This document shows positions 63,571 through 64,000 of a stretch of 64,000 nt of DNA, in pieces (position 1 is the first letter of the stretch; the number at the start of each line of letters is the position of its first letter). This stretch comes from DATDIC01 sp963764525 (GTDB lineage Bacteria > Pseudomonadota > Alphaproteobacteria > Acetobacterales > Acetobacteraceae). The position numbers were made by a program, and so were the translations under genes. The notes under the pieces were generated by a model. The model made no database searches. It saw only the letters and a list, made by a program, of their open reading frames with translations, and was not told where the DNA came from. Where the stretch lies: contig CAVXTC010000021.1 in assembly GCA_963764525.1 (NCBI GenBank), positions 124,001 to 188,000 on the forward strand. Reading direction: 5' to 3'.

Positions 63571-64000
63571 TCACGTCGGCGGCTTCATGTGCCCGCTCGG
63601 CGTCGATTGCGAAATCTTCTGCTCTTCCTCTGTCATGTCCGCCGGGATGTCGGCGAACAGTGGCGTGCTGAGGTAGCGTTCGCCGGTGTCCGGCAGCATC
63701 GCGAGTATCGTCGAGCCCTTTGGCACGTCGGCGCAGAGCTGGAGTGCACCGGCCACCGTCGCGCCGGCGGTGATGCCGACGAAAATGCCCTCTTTCTGCG
63801 CTAGCTCGCGGCTGCAGCGCAGTCCGTCGGGGCCGGCAATCCGGAGAATCCGGTGGATCACGCCGGTGTCGACGACGTCGGCGGTCAGCTTGGGGATGAA
63901 GTCCGGCGCCCAGCCCTGCATCGGGTGCGGCTTGAACGCGGGATGCGCTGCGGCCGGTGAGCCGTCTTCCTTGCGCTGCTGGCCGGTGCCGCTGCTGAGC
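63571..64000 (-). CDS. Cysteine synthase-like PLP enzyme (5' part off window)
   Basis: C-terminal 143 residues of a fold-type II PLP enzyme, entering from the right edge in an open frame and ending at 63571. Signs: KPHPMQGWAPDFIPKLTADV, REL-AQKEGIFVGITAGATV (the serine-glycine phosphate region in GITAGA), then AMLPDTGERYLSTPLFADIP, the CysK-type C-terminus. CysK would join O-acetylserine and sulfide. The insert GQQRKEDGSPAAAHPAFKPH is longer than in E. coli CysK, so a cystathionine-synthase-like member is possible. The lysine that binds PLP is outside the window. Confidence 0.85.
   Translation of the reverse strand, partial: LSSGTGQQRKEDGSPAAAHPAFKPHPMQGWAPDFIPKLTADVVDTGVIHRILRIAGPDGLRCSRELAQKEGIFVGITAGATVAGALQLCADVPKGSTILAMLPDTGERYLSTPLFADIPADMTEEEQKISQSTPSGHMKPPT

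Overview
ORGANISM. The window is a high-GC bacterial chromosome segment. Gene content and protein style fit an alphaproteobacterium, probably an Acetobacteraceae-like member of the Rhodospirillales: pstSCAB-phoU-phoB, a polyhydroxyalkanoate phasin, clpS-clpA, class II fructose bisphosphatase glpX, MASE1 and FixJ-type regulators, type II secretion genes and inositol catabolism. This placement is inference from gene content; no complete marker rRNA is present.

LAYOUT. 1-3.9 kb: type II secretion. A glycosyltransferase, gspI and gspJ overlap on the minus strand and diverge from gspL, which is followed by a possible stump of gspM. 4.1-5.1 kb: GDP-mannose dehydratase. 5.1-7.9 kb: an accessory pocket with IS66-like and ISL3 remnants, a DUF72 gene and a decayed 3' piece of 23S rRNA. 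7.9-9.9 kb: a divergent acid-sugar dehydratase and HpaI-type aldolase. 10-15.3 kb: phosphate uptake operon pstSCAB-phoU-phoB behind a Pho-box-like site. 15.3-18.9 kb: glpX, recJ and tRNA-Glu. 19.4-23.9 kb: an IS21-family element with target-site duplication, next to an IS1634-like transposase. 24.1-27.1 kb: McrBC restriction. 27.5-35.6 kb: housekeeping (radC, map, rpiA, a penicillin-binding carboxypeptidase, phasin, clpS, clpA). 35.6-41.8 kb: a second accessory block with a RelB/ParE-like toxin-antitoxin pair, a ribbon-helix-helix pair, a large NLR-like P-loop NTPase ending in about twelve near-identical 44-residue repeats, and a BrnT toxin with an HTH antitoxin. 42-49 kb: oxidoreductase, two TetR regulators, a Crp/Fnr regulator, a MoaD-like carrier, a xanthine-dehydrogenase-type molybdenum subunit and an SDR. 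49-56 kb: lipoprotein, two-component system, PEP-CTERM protein, small secreted proteins and a methyltransferase. 56-59.6 kb: an ExeA/GspA-like ATPase operon and a membrane protein. 59.9-63.3 kb: iolD and iolG. 63.4-64 kb: a cyclase remnant and the C-terminal part of a cysteine-synthase-like enzyme.

SEQUENCE QUALITY. Many conserved genes, some normally essential (map, clpA, rpiA, pstS), are broken by isolated one-base insertions or deletions, often beside short homopolymers, and most densely between 25 and 45 kb. The protein resumes in another frame with no other damage, so I treat most as base-call or assembly errors. I use type CDS where I think the gene is really intact, and pseudogene where there are many breaks or clear truncation.

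HOW THE GENES WORK TOGETHER. Pst/Pho genes form a phosphate-starvation unit. The gsp genes at the left edge and the ExeA-like operon at 57 kb probably serve one secretion apparatus. iolD and iolG serve inositol breakdown. The most unusual locus is the repeat-bearing NTPase at 37-41 kb. It has the architecture of prokaryotic STAND/NLR-like sensors and sits among toxin-antitoxin genes, about 10 kb from McrBC. A role in defence is inference.
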